Source: Marinitoga piezophila KA3 (GTDB lineage Bacteria; Thermotogota; Thermotogae; Petrotogales; Petrotogaceae). Taken from it: a stretch of 64,000 nt of DNA. The position numbers and the translations under genes are program-made. Location: positions 1,798,001 through 1,862,000 of the forward strand of contig NC_016751.1 of NCBI RefSeq assembly GCF_000255135.1. Reading direction: 5' to 3'. The notes beneath the pieces were generated by a model. It was not told where the DNA came from and did no database searches. It saw nothing but the letters and a program-made list of their open reading frames with translations. Of the stretch, positions 9,149 through 17,610 are shown piece by piece (the first letter of the stretch is position 1; each line of letters begins with the position of its first letter).

Positions 9149-9388
9149 TCACCTCGCAAGAAGTGCAGTAACTATAAATGAAGAAATCATAAACAATACT
9201 CCTGTCCATAATGCCATTTTTGCAGCTGGATCAAATCCTTTTTCTCTACCGAACATTGTATGAGCTGCACCTGAACCAAATGCTCCACCAAGTTCGGCAT
9301 TTTTCTGCATTCTGTGTAATGCAAAATAGATTAAAGCAATGGATAAAACTATATGTACTATAATGGCTAATACTGTTAATGCTGACAC
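9149..9388 (-). CDS. secG: preprotein translocase subunit SecG
   Basis: A 79-residue protein with two hydrophobic helices (about residues 3-22 and 57-77) separated by a Gly-rich loop (GGAFGSGAAHTMFGREKG). This is the SecG layout: the accessory membrane subunit of the SecYEG channel. I choose the GTG at 9386-9388 as start, because GGAGG lies 8 nt upstream; the ten preceding in-frame codons would read through the ribosome binding site. It has its own promoter, and tyrS follows closely downstream. Confidence 0.85.
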   Translation of the reverse strand: MSALTVLAIIVHIVLSIALIYFALHRMQKNAELGGAFGSGAAHTMFGREKGFDPAAKMALWTGVLFMISSFIVTALLAR

Positions 9389-9423
9389 AAAAAATTCCTC
9401 CTTTTTTCGTATTCTCAAAAAAT

Positions 9424-9452
9424 ATTATACACTAAATCTCTATTTAATTCAA
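9424..9452 (-). promoter_or_regulatory. promoter of secG-tyrS
   Basis: On the minus strand, TTGAAT (9447-9452), a 17-bp spacer, then TATAAT (9424-9429). Confidence 0.75.
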
Positions 9453-9607
9453 GTTAAAATTAAATTTCAGTTAATTGATATGATTTTTTCTGAAAGAGGT
9501 GGATAAAATTTTTTTTGATTTTAAAAGATGTGACATATTATATAAATATAATATTGTTAAAATTTACTTGAAATCATAATAAATAATTTTAGAACGGGGG
9601 TGAAAAG

Positions 9608-9835
9608 ATGCCGATTTATAGATATGTTTGTCAGGAATGCGGTCATGAATTTACTGTAATGCATGGAATGAATGAAACTCCTGAAGTTTTTTGTGAAAAA
9701 TGCGGTGGAGTTGCTAAAAAAGGTATAGGAAGAGTGGGTATTGCATTTAAAGGAAGCGGTTTTTATATAAATGATTCAAAGTCATCTTCAACTTCTAAAT
9801 CTACGACATCAACAACTGGTAGTAATAGTAAGTAA
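9608..9835 (+). CDS. FmdB-type zinc-ribbon protein
   Basis: A 75-residue protein. MPIYRYVCQECGHEF and FCEKCG supply two CxxC pairs (about residues 8-11 and 29-32) of a single zinc ribbon. This is the FmdB/CxxC_CXXC_SSSS family, named for exactly the Ser/Thr-rich tail seen here (SSSTSKSTTSTTGSNSK). FmdB was linked to formamidase expression in Methylophilus, but the general function is unknown. Monocistronic: its own region upstream and a terminator directly after. Confidence 0.8.
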   Translation: MPIYRYVCQECGHEFTVMHGMNETPEVFCEKCGGVAKKGIGRVGIAFKGSGFYINDSKSSSTSKSTTSTTGSNSK

Positions 9836-9843
9836 TAAACAAA

Positions 9844-9872
9844 ACGGTCCAGATAAATCTGGACCGTTTTTT
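9844..9872 (+). terminator. terminator shared by two convergent genes
   Basis: A 10-bp perfect stem (ACGGTCCAGA, 9844-9853, with 9858-9867), loop TAAA, then TTTTT. The complementary side is also followed by T-rich sequence, so it may also stop the S1-domain gene on the other strand. Confidence 0.85.
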
Positions 9873-9895
9873 AATCCCCCAATAATTTTGTTTTA

Positions 9896-10261
9896 TTATC
9901 TTCTCCCCTTGCCACCTCTTTTCTTATCAAGTCTTCTTGAATACTCAGAAAGTTTCCTGTCGCTGTCTTTTAAGAATCTTGAAAGTTTCTTTTCGAATTC
10001 TTCATCTTTCTTTTCTTCCTGAGCATCTTCAGTTTTTAAGGAGAGTTCAACTTTTCCGTCTTTTGTTTTTCCGATAATTTTTCCTTCGAGTTCCTGTCCA
10101 ACCTTTAAAAAGTCTGAGATGTTCTTTACGTAGTCATTTGAAATTTTAGAAATGTGAATAAATCCTTCTTCACCAGATTCTAATGTAACAAAAGCTCCGA
10201 ATTTTTTAATGTCTTTTACCGTTACTTTCACAGTTTCCCCAAATGCCGTACTTTTAGTCAC
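9896..10261 (-). CDS. S1 RNA-binding domain protein (YugI/GSP13-like)
   Basis: A 121-residue protein with one S1 domain (about residues 5-75; VTVKDIKKFGAFVTLESGEEGFIH...ISK) and a highly basic, charged tail ending KKRGGKGRR. Small single-S1 proteins of this type bind ribosomes or RNA, for example B. subtilis YugI, but the exact role here is inferred. GTG at 10261 is the likely start, with GGAGG 8 nt upstream; the ATG five codons earlier overlaps that ribosome binding site. It lies next to rpmE on the same strand. Confidence 0.8.
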   Translation of the reverse strand: MTKSTAFGETVKVTVKDIKKFGAFVTLESGEEGFIHISKISNDYVKNISDFLKVGQELEGKIIGKTKDGKVELSLKTEDAQEEKKDEEFEKKLSRFLKDSDRKLSEYSRRLDKKRGGKGRR

Positions 10262-10303
10262 AAATACTACCTCCATAATAAAGTGATTTATAAATGATTA
10301 ATA

Positions 10304-10321
10304 TGGGAGGTTAACCTCCCA
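10304..10321. repeat. perfect 18-bp palindrome between rpmE and the S1 gene
   Basis: TGGGAGGTTAACCTCCCA reads the same on both strands and follows the rpmE stop. There is no T-tract after it on the minus strand, so it is more likely an mRNA 3'-end or processing hairpin than a strong terminator. Confidence 0.5.
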
Positions 10322-10322
10322 C

Positions 10323-10538
10323 TTATGAGTTAAGGAATTTAGCATACTTATTCTTAAACTTCTGTACTCTACCTTCTGTGTCGATGATTTGTGAACTTGT
10401 TTCACCAAGGTAGAATGGGTGACAGTGTGAACAAACATCAACACGGAAATTATCTTCTGTACTGTAAAGTTGATGTTCTGCTCCACATGCACATTTTACA
10501 GTAATAAGCTTCATTTCTGGGTGTATCCCTTTTTTCAT
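10323..10538 (-). CDS. rpmE: 50S ribosomal protein L31 (zinc-binding form)
   Basis: A 71-residue L31: [11 protein letters not shown], then the zinc ligands CAC (about residues 15-17) and [10 protein letters not shown] (about 36-39), matching the cysteine-containing type. The start is the ATG at 10538 behind GAGGTGA; 13 upstream codons are untranslated leader. A near-consensus promoter lies about 40 bp upstream. Confidence 0.93.
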   Translation of the reverse strand: MKKGIHPEMKLITVKCACGAEHQLYSTEDNFRVDVCSHCHPFYLGETSSQIIDTEGRVQKFKNKYAKFLNS

Positions 10539-10577
10539 GTTATTCACCTCTATATTATAATTTTTTTGTCTGAGCAA

Positions 10578-10606
10578 ATTATAACATATTCTCCTTTCTT
10601 AGTCAA
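10578..10606 (-). promoter_or_regulatory. promoter of rpmE
   Basis: On the minus strand, TTGACT (10601-10606), a 17-bp spacer, TATAAT (10578-10583). Confidence 0.8.
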
Positions 10607-10644
10607 GGAAGTATTTATATTTTAATAAACAATTGTATTAAATT

Positions 10645-11409
10645 TTAATGTAATTCTATTACCAGTATTTCTGGTGATGAGAAAAGCCTTATATTAAACC
10701 ATGCTCCAAGGCCTCTGTTTATATACATGATTTTATCTTTATCAAGTTCTTTTTTTCCTCTTAAATAAAAGGCATATTTTTTTAGTATTTTTTTTGTTAA
10801 ATAAGGAATGTATATCTGTCCGCCATGTGTATGACCGGCAAGGATGAGATTTGATTGATCAAAGACTTCTTTGTTATAAAATATTGTGTCTGGGATATGT
10901 TCGAGGGTTATTGTGTAGCTTGCCGGTGTTGTGTCGATTCTGGTTATTTGTTTATATATAGGAAGCCCAATTAATTTTAGATTTAATTCTTTTATTTTAA
11001 GTATAGTGGTATTGTCATTTATTATGTGAATGTTTTTGTTGTTGTAGGCATTATTTACTTTATTTATATCATAGTAATCCCAATTTCCATATATTAAATA
11101 AACAGGTGCAATTTCGCCTAGCAATTTGAAAAAGAGGGTTAAGTCTTTTTGTTCTGTATTTTTTATTATAGAGTCTCCAGTATATAATATTAAGTCAGGA
11201 TTTTCTTTTTTTATTTCATTTAAAATCTTGTCATGAAAAAATATGTATTTATACATATGCAGATCGGTAATATGTATTATTTTTATATTTCCATTATATT
11301 CAGGAATGTCAATGCTGAGATAGCTTTTTTGCAAAGAAAATGGTTCTATTATTATTGAGTATATTGATATAATTATAATTAATGAGATAAAAGCTTTAAA
11401 ATTCTTCAT
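10645..11409 (-). CDS. membrane-anchored metallophosphoesterase (YaeI/YkuE-like)
   Basis: A 254-residue protein with an N-terminal hydrophobic anchor (residues about 5-24), so the catalytic domain probably faces outside the cytoplasm. Calcineurin-like motifs are present: ITDLH (DxH), YTGD (GD), and GHTHGGQ at the C-terminal side. The third motif, normally GNHD, reads GNWD, so a conserved His is Trp. Relatives hydrolyse lipid or nucleotide phosphoesters; the substrate is unknown. The ATG at 11409 is chosen because GGAAAGGAG precedes it; 16 upstream codons are dropped. Confidence 0.8.
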   Translation of the reverse strand: MKNFKAFISLIIIISIYSIIIEPFSLQKSYLSIDIPEYNGNIKIIHITDLHMYKYIFFHDKILNEIKKENPDLILYTGDSIIKNTEQKDLTLFFKLLGEIAPVYLIYGNWDYYDINKVNNAYNNKNIHIINDNTTILKIKELNLKLIGLPIYKQITRIDTTPASYTITLEHIPDTIFYNKEVFDQSNLILAGHTHGGQIYIPYLTKKILKKYAFYLRGKKELDKDKIMYINRGLGAWFNIRLFSSPEILVIELH

Positions 11410-11575
11410 GTTTTGCTCCTTTCCGTAGATACATCTTAAATTTGTTTTGATAATCATAAATATTCAATTCTAAGATGAGATGATTGATAATGATTGCACA
11501 ATATCCTGTTTATTATTTTATGTTAAAAATGATAAAATAAAATTACGACAATATTAAATATAGGGGGAGATAGTT

Positions 11576-12649
11576 ATGGACACAGTGACAATTTTAGATT
11601 TAGATGGAGAAAAGATTGAAATAAATACAGATACAGTTTTTCCTGTAATGCTCGCAGAAGTTATGTATGAAGGAGATTTAGAGTTGTTAATGGCAGACTT
11701 AAAGTCGAATAAGAAGTTAATGAACGAAGCAAAGAAGATAAAAATACTTGCTGATAATATTCCTGGAATTTCTTCAAATTTTGTTACCCAGCCTTTCATT
11801 TTCTCCGAATTTCTTGCTTATTTAAAAGAATTTGATTTAAAACCTTCTGATTTTAATCATGCCACGCTTAATGAACTTTATGATATAATTCTTGATTATG
11901 CAGACCATCACAATTTCGATGAATTAAAGGAAATTGTCAAGTTTATGATTGAGATCGATCCAAATTATACACCAGCATATGAAATTTTGGGTTCGGTACT
12001 TGTTGAAGAGGGTAATCTTGAAGAAGGAAAGAAATATTTGGAATTGGCTGTTAAACAGGATCCATGGAATATAGCAGCATTGTCAGAATTGGGAGAAACA
12101 TATTTTAATCTTGGGGAATATGAAAAAGCCGCAGAGATCTGGTTAAAAGAAGTTGAGTTAATGCCAGAAAATACGGTAACATATTTTATGATTGCTGACG
12201 CATATAGGCAATCAAAGAATTTTAAGAAAGCTGCAAGAATATTGGAGAAATTTTTAAATAAATATCCAAAGAGTATTCTGGCAAAATATGAGTTAATAGA
12301 TATTTATAGAAAACTTGAAAGAACTATTGAAGCTGATGAATTGCAGGAAGAGATTGCAAATTCCCAGCCTGAATATGTGAGTGATGTTGAAATCTGGGCA
12401 AAGGTAATGTTCCAGAATGGAAAGTATGAAAATGTTGAGAAGTTTATTAATAAGTTCCTTGATAAAAATAAAGATTATGAACATTTTAGAATTTTATTGG
12501 CTATACCGATGTTAAAAACAGGAAAAAAAGAAGAGGCAAAATTGCTTATTAGGGAAATGAAGGAAAAGTATCCATGGTATTATTATGGTATGAAAAATAT
12601 TCTGGAGGAGTTGCTTGAAGGTAATGAAAGAGATATTTTACAGGATTAA
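11576..12649 (+). CDS. tetratricopeptide-repeat protein
   Basis: A 357-residue protein without signal peptide or membrane segment. The first 110 residues are acidic and helical. From about residue 130 to 290 there are several TPR units (for example LGSVLVEEGNLEEGKKYLEL, LGETYFNLGEYEKAAEIW, IADAYRQSKNFKKAARIL). TPRs mediate protein-protein contacts; the partner is unknown. The ATG at 11576 follows AGGGGGAGA. The next gene starts inside its 3' end, suggesting coupling to the prepilin-peptidase-like gene. Confidence 0.8.
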   Translation: MDTVTILDLDGEKIEINTDTVFPVMLAEVMYEGDLELLMADLKSNKKLMNEAKKIKILADNIPGISSNFVTQPFIFSEFLAYLKEFDLKPSDFNHATLNELYDIILDYADHHNFDELKEIVKFMIEIDPNYTPAYEILGSVLVEEGNLEEGKKYLELAVKQDPWNIAALSELGETYFNLGEYEKAAEIWLKEVELMPENTVTYFMIADAYRQSKNFKKAARILEKFLNKYPKSILAKYELIDIYRKLERTIEADELQEEIANSQPEYVSDVEIWAKVMFQNGKYENVEKFINKFLDKNKDYEHFRILLAIPMLKTGKKEEAKLLIREMKEKYPWYYYGMKNILEELLEGNERDILQD

Positions 12650-13124
12650 AGATGAAAATAAAATTAATAATTTATACTTACTCCCGATTTTATCGGGAGC
12701 TCTTTTTGTTCTTTTATTATATGGACTTTCAATGGATTTTTTTGTTTATATTATAATAATGATGATAGGAATTATAGACTTTAATACGTTTTTAATACCG
12801 GATATTTTAAATTATGCAATTTTATTTTTAGGTGTTATTTTTAGCTTTTCAGCGAAAAATATCTTCGTTGCCATATATTTGTATTTGACATTATGGATAT
12901 TTGTTAGAAAAGGAAAGTTAGGGAAAGGTGATCAAATACTGCTTGCAGGAATTGGGATGTATTTTGGCGAATCGGTTTTTGATATTATGTTGATTTCCTT
13001 GTTGATAGCGTTATTTTATCAATTAAAAAAGGGAAAAGAAAAGGTTCCATATGGATATTTTGTATCCATAGGAACCGCATTATATCTTATTATTAATAAG
13101 TTCTATCCATTCTCCATCATTTAA
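12615..13124 (+). CDS. A24 prepilin-peptidase-like membrane protein, short form
   Basis: A 169-residue protein with about five or six membrane segments. The two catalytic aspartates of A24 prepilin peptidases appear in IIDFNTFLIPD (first Asp plus the IPD turn) and GKGDQILLAGIG. The N-terminal zinc-binding N-methylase domain of PilD is missing, as in archaeal-like or TadV-like forms. The start is uncertain: TTG at 12615 lies 4-6 nt after GGAGGAG, while the ATG at 12624 is further away. It overlaps the TPR gene by 35 bp and the convergent rsuA-like gene by 45 bp. No pilin genes are adjacent. Confidence 0.75.
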   Translation: MKVMKEIFYRIKDENKINNLYLLPILSGALFVLLLYGLSMDFFVYIIIMMIGIIDFNTFLIPDILNYAILFLGVIFSFSAKNIFVAIYLYLTLWIFVRKGKLGKGDQILLAGIGMYFGESVFDIMLISLLIALFYQLKKGKEKVPYGYFVSIGTALYLIINKFYPFSII

Positions 13125-13757
13125 GTTTTCTGGTAAGGTTATATTTCCTATAGCAATTCTTTTGAGATCAATTACTTCAAGCCCAACAGCTTTCATCATA
13201 CGTTTTACCTGATGAAATTTTCCTTCGGAGATTTTAATTGTAATTTTTTGGTTTTCTACCTTTTCTATTATTGCAGGTTTTGTGGTAAAATCCTTTAATT
13301 TGATTCCTTTTTTTAATTTTTCCAATTTTTCTTCAGTAATCTCTCCTTTTACTATTACTTCATAGGTTTTGTAAATGTCTTTTTTGGGAGAAATAATTTT
13401 ATGTATATATTCACCGTCATTGGTAAGTATTAATAGACCATGTGCATCTTTATCAAGTCTTCCTGCTATTTTTAATTCATTTTTATATGGGTGGTTTATT
13501 AATTGAAGGACGTATTTGTCTTTTTTATCGTATGTTGCTGAAAGGTAGCCTTTTGGTTTGTTAATTATAATATAAATGTTTTTGTGTGGTATTATTTTTT
13601 TGTTATTGACCGTTATTTCATCGTTTTCTGAGACTTTAAATTCGGGCTTTTTTATTGTTTTACCGTTTACTTTTACAACACCGGCTTTAATAATTTTTTT
13701 TACTTCAGAACGTGTCCCAACCTTTGCATTTGCAAGGAATTTATCCAATCTCTCCAT
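13080..13757 (-). CDS. RsuA/RluB-family rRNA pseudouridine synthase
   Basis: A 225-residue protein: N-terminal S4 domain (MERLDKFLANAKVGTRSEVKK...VNG) and a catalytic domain with the GRLDKDAHGLLILTNDG block containing the catalytic Asp (about residue 101). This family isomerises a uridine in 16S or 23S rRNA; size fits RsuA. The start ATG at 13757 shares a base with the stop of the ABC ATPase gene (TAATG) and has AAAGGAAG upstream. Its last 45 bp overlap the tail of a convergent gene. Confidence 0.87.
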   Translation of the reverse strand: MERLDKFLANAKVGTRSEVKKIIKAGVVKVNGKTIKKPEFKVSENDEITVNNKKIIPHKNIYIIINKPKGYLSATYDKKDKYVLQLINHPYKNELKIAGRLDKDAHGLLILTNDGEYIHKIISPKKDIYKTYEVIVKGEITEEKLEKLKKGIKLKDFTTKPAIIEKVENQKITIKISEGKFHQVKRMMKAVGLEVIDLKRIAIGNITLPENLNDGEWIELINNKI

Positions 13758-14686
13758 TAAAATCTTCCTTTTGTTACCGATGAATATACGTCTTCCAGGG
13801 ATATTTTCATTTGTCTGAAGGAACATTTTATATTTTTATCTTTTAATAATTTTTCAAATTCATTTATTTTTAATGGAGTTTCTATAATTGCTGTTGTTGA
13901 GGAAATAATTTTTAATCCAAGTATATTTTCATTGTTTTTAAGTTCTTCAATATCTTTCAGGTATTCCTGAGATTCCAGCTCTATTTCTATAATGGAGAGT
14001 TTGTCTTCAAATTTTTTCATGAGGTTTATCATTTTATCGTATTCAACGATTTTTCCATCAACAATAATAGCAACTTCTGAAGCTATTTGTTCAACTTCCC
14101 ACATATAATGCGAAGAAATGAGTATTGTCTTTTTGTTTTTAATATTTTCATCCAATATATATTCTCTTATAAATCGAGATGTTTCAACGTCTATAGCTAT
14201 AGTTGGTTCATCTAAAAGAAGTAATTTTGGATTTTTTATTAAAGAACGGGCTATATTTAATTTTTGTTTATTTCCAGATGAAAGATTTTTTGTGAGTCTG
14301 TTTTTATATATTGAAAGTCCAAAATCTTCCAGTAATTCAATTGCTCGTGATTTTAAATCGTCTCTTACATTGCTTATTTTTCCAAATAAAATTAAATTTT
14401 CATATGGTGTAAGCTCATCTTCAAGAACTGTGTAGTCTGATACAAGGCTAATAATTTTTCTTACTTTATCCTTTTCTTTTACAACATCATATCCAAATGC
14501 TTTAACGCTTCCTGATGAAGGTAATATTAATGTAGAGATGATTTTCATTAAAGTGGATTTTCCTGCACCGTTTGGTCCTAATAATCCGACAATTTTTTGT
14601 TCGTCAACTGTAAAGTTTATATTGTTAAGAGCAATCACATCTCCAAATTTTCTTGTTACGTTTTTCATTTCAATGGCTTTTTCCAT
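13757..14686 (-). CDS. ABC transporter ATP-binding protein without adjacent permease
   Basis: A 309-residue ATPase with Walker A GPNGAGKST (about residue 36), the signature LSSGNKQKL, and Walker B LLLLDEPTIAID, followed by a C-terminal accessory region of about 90 residues. This is the layout of drug/lipid/Nat-type exporters (CcmA/NatA-like). The usual permease gene is missing: smpB lies upstream and rsuA downstream. The permease is presumably elsewhere; the substrate is unknown. Co-transcribed in the clpC operon. Confidence 0.88.
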   Translation of the reverse strand: MEKAIEMKNVTRKFGDVIALNNINFTVDEQKIVGLLGPNGAGKSTLMKIISTLILPSSGSVKAFGYDVVKEKDKVRKIISLVSDYTVLEDELTPYENLILFGKISNVRDDLKSRAIELLEDFGLSIYKNRLTKNLSSGNKQKLNIARSLIKNPKLLLLDEPTIAIDVETSRFIREYILDENIKNKKTILISSHYMWEVEQIASEVAIIVDGKIVEYDKMINLMKKFEDKLSIIEIELESQEYLKDIEELKNNENILGLKIISSTTAIIETPLKINEFEKLLKDKNIKCSFRQMKISLEDVYSSVTKGRF

Positions 14687-14697
14687 ACTTTATTACC

Positions 14698-15147
14698 TCA
14701 CATGTCGTATTTTAAATTCTTTCTTAATCTTCTTTCAAGATCGCGTTTTGCAATATCTTCTCTCTTGTCATATAATTTTTTACCTTTAACGAGAGCTATT
14801 TCTACCTTTACAAGCCCTTTGCTATTAATATACATCTTTAGAGGAATTATTGTTAATCCTTTTTCTTTAACTTTTTGATCCAGTTTTAATATTTCATATT
14901 TATGCATAAGCAATCTTCTTGGCCTTTCTGGATCGTGATTGAAAACAGAAGCGTTTTTATATTGACTAATATGAGCGTTGTATAAGAAAATTTCCCCTTT
15001 TTCTATTTTGCAAAAAGCATCTTTTAAATTTACTCTTCCATCTCTAATGGATTTCACTTCTGAACCCAAAAGTTCTATTCCCGCTTCATATTTTTCAAGA
15101 ATATGATATTGAAAGGTTGCCTGTTTGTTATTGGCGACTATTTTCAT
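14698..15147 (-). CDS. smpB: SsrA-binding protein SmpB
   Basis: A 149-residue protein of normal length. It binds tmRNA and places it in the A site of stalled ribosomes. The beta-barrel segments [26 protein letters not shown] and the basic C-terminal tail ([16 protein letters not shown]) are typical. The start overlaps the disA stop as ATGA, with GGAGGATC upstream. No tmRNA gene is visible in the window. Confidence 0.95.
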   Translation of the reverse strand: MKIVANNKQATFQYHILEKYEAGIELLGSEVKSIRDGRVNLKDAFCKIEKGEIFLYNAHISQYKNASVFNHDPERPRRLLMHKYEILKLDQKVKEKGLTIIPLKMYINSKGLVKVEIALVKGKKLYDKREDIAKRDLERRLRKNLKYDM

Positions 15148-16241
15148 TTATGATCCTCCATTTCTGAGCTTAATTTTTCTGAGAATTCATTTTTCCTTCT
15201 TATGGCTCTATTGATTCTTTCAGCGCGTTTTTTACCTATACCCGGAACGTTTATTAATTCATCCATGTTTGCTTTCATTAATGTTTCGAGATTTTTGAAT
15301 GTTTCAACAACATTTCTTACAATAATTGAAGGTATTCTCGTTGAATATAATAGTCTAAATCCTCTTGGAGTTACAAAGAATTCTTCAAGGTCATTTTCTG
15401 TTTCTATATCATACCCAAGTTTTTGAGAGATTAGTTTCATATTTAAAAATTCTTCTGTTTTAAATCCGTCAAATAATTTTAAAGCTTCCTGGGGATATTG
15501 GAAATCGAGAAGATCTTTTGAATAATCCATAATTAATGCTCCAAGATATCTTGGAGTGATTCTATATATTTCATTTATTTCCAATTTTGAACTTTCTGCA
15601 GCTTCTCCAAGTTCGAGAAGGTATTTTTCTGCTTTTTGAGCTACTTTTAATGTCATGAATCCTTTTGATATTGCTTCAACAACTGTGGATAATATTACCC
15701 TGTTTTCCATTTCTGCAATATTAATTTCTGAAAGCAATTCAAAGAAGCTTTGCTTATATCTTTGTGCAACGGCTATTTCCTGGTTTAAACGAGGAAGGAT
15801 TATAGTTTCTGGATATAGTACCCTGCTGTTTGTACCGTAATATATTGAAACCTGATTTCTTCTTTTTGAAACTGCTATGAGTATTTCATCTGTTTGTTTT
15901 GCCATTCTTTCTGCCGTTCTATGCCTCATGCCAGTTTGAAAACTCGGAATATTACTTGAAGGATTTAATTGAGCATTTGCATATAAGATTTTTGTGGCAT
16001 CTTTATTTAAAACAATTGCTCCATCCATTTTTGCAAGTTCATACATTCTCTCCGGCTCAAATTCTGTATCTATAACAAAACCAAGCTGGATTAATCCTTT
16101 GCTTAAATGTTCTTCTGCATTATCAGTTAAGAAAATTAGGGCTCCTAAATTAGCTGAAATTATAAGGTCTATTCCATCCCTTAATTTTTTACCAGGAGCA
16201 AGTAATGAAAGTATGTCTGTAATGTCGTTTTTTGGAGTCAT
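15144..16241 (-). CDS. disA: DNA-integrity scanning diadenylate cyclase
   Basis: A 365-residue protein that makes cyclic di-AMP from two ATP and pauses at branched DNA. The DAC domain carries DGA (about residue 72) and GMRHRTAER (RHR about residue 104). A helical linker follows, then a C-terminal HhH DNA-binding motif ([14 protein letters not shown], about 335-348). I choose the ATG at 16241 (MTPKND) behind CAGGTGAT rather than the upstream MHKAGDI, whose sequence contains that ribosome binding site. It sits downstream of radA, as in Firmicutes. Confidence 0.93.
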   Translation of the reverse strand: MTPKNDITDILSLLAPGKKLRDGIDLIISANLGALIFLTDNAEEHLSKGLIQLGFVIDTEFEPERMYELAKMDGAIVLNKDATKILYANAQLNPSSNIPSFQTGMRHRTAERMAKQTDEILIAVSKRRNQVSIYYGTNSRVLYPETIILPRLNQEIAVAQRYKQSFFELLSEINIAEMENRVILSTVVEAISKGFMTLKVAQKAEKYLLELGEAAESSKLEINEIYRITPRYLGALIMDYSKDLLDFQYPQEALKLFDGFKTEEFLNMKLISQKLGYDIETENDLEEFFVTPRGFRLLYSTRIPSIIVRNVVETFKNLETLMKANMDELINVPGIGKKRAERINRAIRRKNEFSEKLSSEMEDHK

Positions 16242-16254
16242 TATATCACCTGCC

Positions 16255-17610
16255 TTATGCAAAGAATCTTTTTACTAATTCACTGAGATTTGAAATTTTT
16301 ATGTGTTCATTATTTTTAATCTTCTTAGAATTTGGTATTACAATATAATCAATTCCTAATTTTTTTGAAAATTCAATTCTTTTTTCAAGATTGTTTATAT
16401 TTCTTATATTTCCATCAAGTCCTATTTCTCCCATTACAACAATAGAACCGCCAGTTGATATATCAAATAGCGAAGAAAGCAATGCGTATGCAATTGCTAA
16501 ATCACTTGAAGTATCGGAAATTTTAAATCCTCCCGATGTACTTAAAAATATATCTTTTGATTCAATTGGAAGCCTCAATCTCTTGCTTAAAACTGCTATA
16601 ATCATTAGTAGTCTATCTAAAGGGGCACCTGAGGTTACACGCCTTGGGTTTCCATATACAGGTTTGCTAACCAGTGCCTGTATTTCTATTGGAATTAATT
16701 TGCTTCCTTCCTTTACAATTGTCAAAACATTTCCAGAAGCAGTTTTATAATCTTTAAGAAAATAATTTGTATATTCAGATATTGGAATTAATCCTTTTTG
16801 TGTCATTTCAAACATTAATAGTTCGTCAGTGGGACCATATCTGTTTTTTAAAATTCTAAGCATTCTTAAACCAGAAGTTTTTTCCAGTTCAAATTGTAAA
16901 ACAGCATCAACCATATGTTCTAAAACCTTTGGTCCGGCGATAATGCCGCCTTTTGTTACATGGCCCACTATTATAAGCGTGATGCCCTTCTTTTTACAAT
17001 ATTCGGATAAATAACGTGTAACTTCTTTTACCTGAAGAATACTCCCGGCAAAAGAAGAAAAATTTTCTGATTTTAATGTTTGTATTGAATCTATTATTAA
17101 CATAGTTGGTTTTTCTTCTAATTTTTCAATTACAGATATTATCCGTTCAAGTGAATTTTCAAAGATTAAGCCAATTTTACTTCCATCTTTTTTTATTCCC
17201 AGTCGTTTAAATCGCTGAAATACCTGTTCTGCAGATTCTTCTCCGGAAACGTATATTACCATATTTTCACTACCAACAGATGAGGATATTTGTGTAAGTA
17301 AAGTGCTTTTTCCTATGCCAGGTTCACCGGCTAATAGATATACACCACTTTCAACAAAACCGCCATTTAAGACTTCGTCTAATTCTTTGAATCCTGTTTT
17401 TAATTTTTCCGGTTCGTTTATTTCATCGTCTAAAAATAGCAATTCTGTTGGTTCTGTTTTTATGTTTATGTTTGCTTTATCATCAAAAAGATCCGCGGTA
17501 AATTCTACCGCGGTATTCCATTCATTACATGAAGGACATTTTGCAAACCATTTTGTTGATTCGTATCCACAATTAGAACAAACAAAGTAATTTTGTCTCT
17601 TTTTACTCAT
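16255..17610 (-). CDS. radA: DNA repair protein RadA
   Basis: A 451-residue RecA-family branch-migration ATPase. Order: a CxxC...CxxC zinc finger (about residues 11-29, CSNCGYES...CPSC), Walker A GEPGIGKST (about 98), the RadA motif KNRYG (about 250), and a Lon-protease-like domain in the last 150 residues (LSTSGGFKISDTSSDLAIAYAL). Full length for the family. The start ATG shares a base with the clpC stop (TAATG). Next to disA, which RadA is known to regulate in B. subtilis. Confidence 0.95.
   Translation of the reverse strand: MSKKRQNYFVCSNCGYESTKWFAKCPSCNEWNTAVEFTADLFDDKANINIKTEPTELLFLDDEINEPEKLKTGFKELDEVLNGGFVESGVYLLAGEPGIGKSTLLTQISSSVGSENMVIYVSGEESAEQVFQRFKRLGIKKDGSKIGLIFENSLERIISVIEKLEEKPTMLIIDSIQTLKSENFSSFAGSILQVKEVTRYLSEYCKKKGITLIIVGHVTKGGIIAGPKVLEHMVDAVLQFELEKTSGLRMLRILKNRYGPTDELLMFEMTQKGLIPISEYTNYFLKDYKTASGNVLTIVKEGSKLIPIEIQALVSKPVYGNPRRVTSGAPLDRLLMIIAVLSKRLRLPIESKDIFLSTSGGFKISDTSSDLAIAYALLSSLFDISTGGSIVVMGEIGLDGNIRNINNLEKRIEFSKKLGIDYIVIPNSKKIKNNEHIKISNLSELVKRFFA

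Noticed and set aside
10298-10492. 64-codon frame overlapping rpmE on the same strand
   Set aside because: Shadow frame of the L31 gene; no ribosome binding site, and L31 is unmistakable.
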